A stretch of 7,771 bases of DNA from NCBI GenBank assembly GCA_017515945.1, contig JAFWDX010000343.1:1-7771 (forward strand), in the 5' to 3' direction. The notes beneath the pieces are model-generated. The model searched no databases and was not told the origin of the DNA. It saw nothing but the letters and a program-made list of their open reading frames with translations. Shown piece after piece: positions 6,751 to 7,771 of the stretch. This stretch comes from Blautia sp. GTDB taxonomy: Bacteria > Bacillota > Clostridia > Lachnospirales > Lachnospiraceae. Both the position numbers and the translations under genes were made by a program. The stretch's first letter is position 1; each line of letters starts with the position of its first letter.

Positions 6751-7310
6751 GGTTTATTCTGCATCCTCCTCAAAAAGACATGCTGGTTTGTCTTGTATTT
6801 TTTTGAGCGGATCAACTCATATCCCAGCTCAGACACAGGTCGAAAATCCGCACTGACCGCCTCCTCAATGACGATCAGGGTATCCGCCCTGACAAGCGTC
6901 GAAACAGCCAGCTGCTCCAGCAAAGGGTGATACAGGCCTTTGCCGTAGGGAGGATCCATAAAAATGATGTCAAAGGCAGGCCCGCCTTCAAGAACGCGAA
7001 GTGCCTGCAGCGCATCCATGCAAAGGATTTTACCATTGTCTGCCAGTTTTGTAAATGACAGATTTTGCCGGATACACGTGCAGGCACGTTTGTTTTTTTC
7101 CACGAAAACCGCTTCCGCAGCGCCTCTGCTCAGCGCCTCGATCCCGATCGCCCCGCTCCCCGAAAAAATATCAAGGAATCTGCAGTCCGCAAGCGATGGG
7201 CCGAGAATATTAAAGAGGGTCTCCTTGATCCGGTCTGTCGTCGGACGGGTGCCGTCGCCCTCTATGGTCCGCAGGGGCAGACTCCCCGCTTTTCCTGCGA
7301 TCACTCTCAT
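6747..7310 (-). CDS. rsmD: 16S rRNA (guanine(966)-N(2))-methyltransferase RsmD
   Basis: RsmD uses S-adenosylmethionine to methylate N2 of G966 (E. coli numbering) in 16S rRNA of the small subunit. The 187-residue protein begins [10 protein letters not shown], the typical N-terminus, followed by [16 protein letters not shown] (21-36), the SAM-binding motif [20 protein letters not shown] (45-64), the acidic end of the next strand (FVEKN, 69-73) and the catalytic DPPYG (119-123) of N-methyltransferases acting on amino groups. The ATG at 7308-7310 is preferred over a TTG at 7328, which would add six residues: the ATG overlaps the mgsA stop as ATGA, and homology starts there. Its own SD (GGAG, 12 bases upstream) is not ideally placed, which fits coupling to mgsA translation. 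It overlaps coaD downstream by the same ATGA arrangement. Confidence 0.97.
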   Translation of the reverse strand: MRVIAGKAGSLPLRTIEGDGTRPTTDRIKETLFNILGPSLADCRFLDIFSGSGAIGIEALSRGAAEAVFVEKNKRACTCIRQNLSFTKLADNGKILCMDALQALRVLEGGPAFDIIFMDPPYGKGLYHPLLEQLAVSTLVRADTLIVIEEAVSADFRPVSELGYELIRSKKYKTNQHVFLRRMQNKP

Positions 7311-7702
7311 TTCAGATTTAATCTCCAATCCAGATCACCACGGGCAAGACCCAGTATAAGCAGCTCTGCAGTCGCGATATTGGTCGCACAGGGAATGTTA
7401 TACTGGTCGCAGCGACGGACGATGGCTCCGATATCCGGCTCCTTGGAATCGATCATGACCGGATTGTAAAACAGGATCACCAGATCCAGATCCTGTCTCT
7501 CCACCATCTCCATAAACTGTTTGTCCCCGCCTATGCTCCCGGCCAGGAACTTGTGTACATGGAGGCTGGTCGCCTCTTCGATCCGTCTGCCTGTCGTACC
7601 CGTGGCGTAAACCTCATGCCGGGCCAGGATGTTTTTATATGCAATGCAGAAATCTTCGATCAATACTTTTTTACTGTTGTGTGCGATAAGTCCTACGTTC
7701 AT
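7307..7702 (-). CDS. mgsA: Methylglyoxal synthase family protein with altered active-site residues
   Basis: Methylglyoxal synthase turns dihydroxyacetone phosphate into methylglyoxal and phosphate, a bypass of lower glycolysis. The family match is clear over the 131 residues: NVGLIAHNSKK (2-12), VYATGTTGRRIEEAT (31-45), GGDKQ (58-62), PDIGAIVRRCDQYNIPCATNIATAELL (89-115) and a GDLDWR end (122-127). An ungapped comparison with the E. coli enzyme as I remember it (offset 11) keeps H19 (H8), D71 (D60) and D101 (D90), but D20 is N9, D91 is N80 and H98 is K87. The E. coli GPxGGDQQ loop reads GSIGGDKQ. D71 is the main catalytic base, so some activity may remain, but reduced or changed activity is possible. 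The start is ATG with a moderate GGGGGA upstream. Its stop overlaps rsmD (ATGA). The upstream gene is outside the window or ends unrecognised in 7703-7771. The symbol rests on homology; biochemical function is uncertain. Confidence 0.88.
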   Translation of the reverse strand: MNVGLIAHNSKKVLIEDFCIAYKNILARHEVYATGTTGRRIEEATSLHVHKFLAGSIGGDKQFMEMVERQDLDLVILFYNPVMIDSKEPDIGAIVRRCDQYNIPCATNIATAELLILGLARGDLDWRLNLK

Positions 7703-7771
7703 TCATCAATCCCCCACTCCTGTCCCTGCCATGGACAATTACAGTCTTTCAGAGCACTATAATGCTATGTA

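Noticed and set aside
7311..7328. Extended TTG starts for rsmD (7328), the coiled-coil gene (6198), relQ (3934) and pepD (5482)
   Set aside because: In each case an ATG downstream fits the known or expected N-terminus, and for the coiled-coil gene and pepD the SD lies between the TTG and the ATG.
7703..7771. Possible end of an upstream minus-strand gene
   Set aside because: Stop codons occur in all three frames, and the short tails before them (for example HSIIVL) match no family I can recognise.

Overview
The window looks like chromosomal housekeeping sequence from a Gram-positive anaerobe of the class Clostridia, most likely Lachnospiraceae. This is inferred from the gene content (RelQ-type small alarmone synthetase, YgiQ-type radical SAM protein, PepD, a coiled-coil protein next to coaD), strong AGGAGG-type ribosome binding sites, and remembered protein similarity. 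No search was run. All nine genes lie on the minus strand and fill nearly the whole window. No rRNA, tRNA, CRISPR array, insertion sequence or phage gene was seen.

Reading in the direction of transcription (high to low coordinates): positions 7703-7771 are non-coding or the unrecognised end of an upstream gene. Then come mgsA (methylglyoxal synthase family), rsmD (16S rRNA methyltransferase) and coaD (coenzyme A synthesis), tightly joined by two successive ATGA overlaps. A 75-base gap leads to a coiled-coil protein of unknown function with an acidic tail. A strong 44-base hairpin followed by TTTT (5466-5513) separates this group from the next gene and marks either an operon boundary or a leader structure of pepD.

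The second group is pepD (M20C dipeptidase), then after 69 bases relQ ((p)ppGpp synthetase), ygiQ (radical SAM, TTG start overlapping the relQ stop), a two-helix membrane protein of unknown function, and the first 183 codons of an RluA-family pseudouridine synthase cut by the window edge. The spacing suggests that relQ, ygiQ, the membrane gene and the rluA-family gene are co-transcribed. Two RNA-modification enzymes, an alarmone synthetase, a peptidase and CoA synthesis point to general growth and translation physiology, not to one dedicated pathway.

The points most worth a second look are the MgsA homologue with three of six known active-site positions replaced, the perfect 14-bp tandem duplication over the start of the rluA-family gene, the hairpin before pepD, the four-cysteine segment in YgiQ, and the two conserved-looking genes without known function. 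I saw no clear sign of an entirely new multi-gene system.
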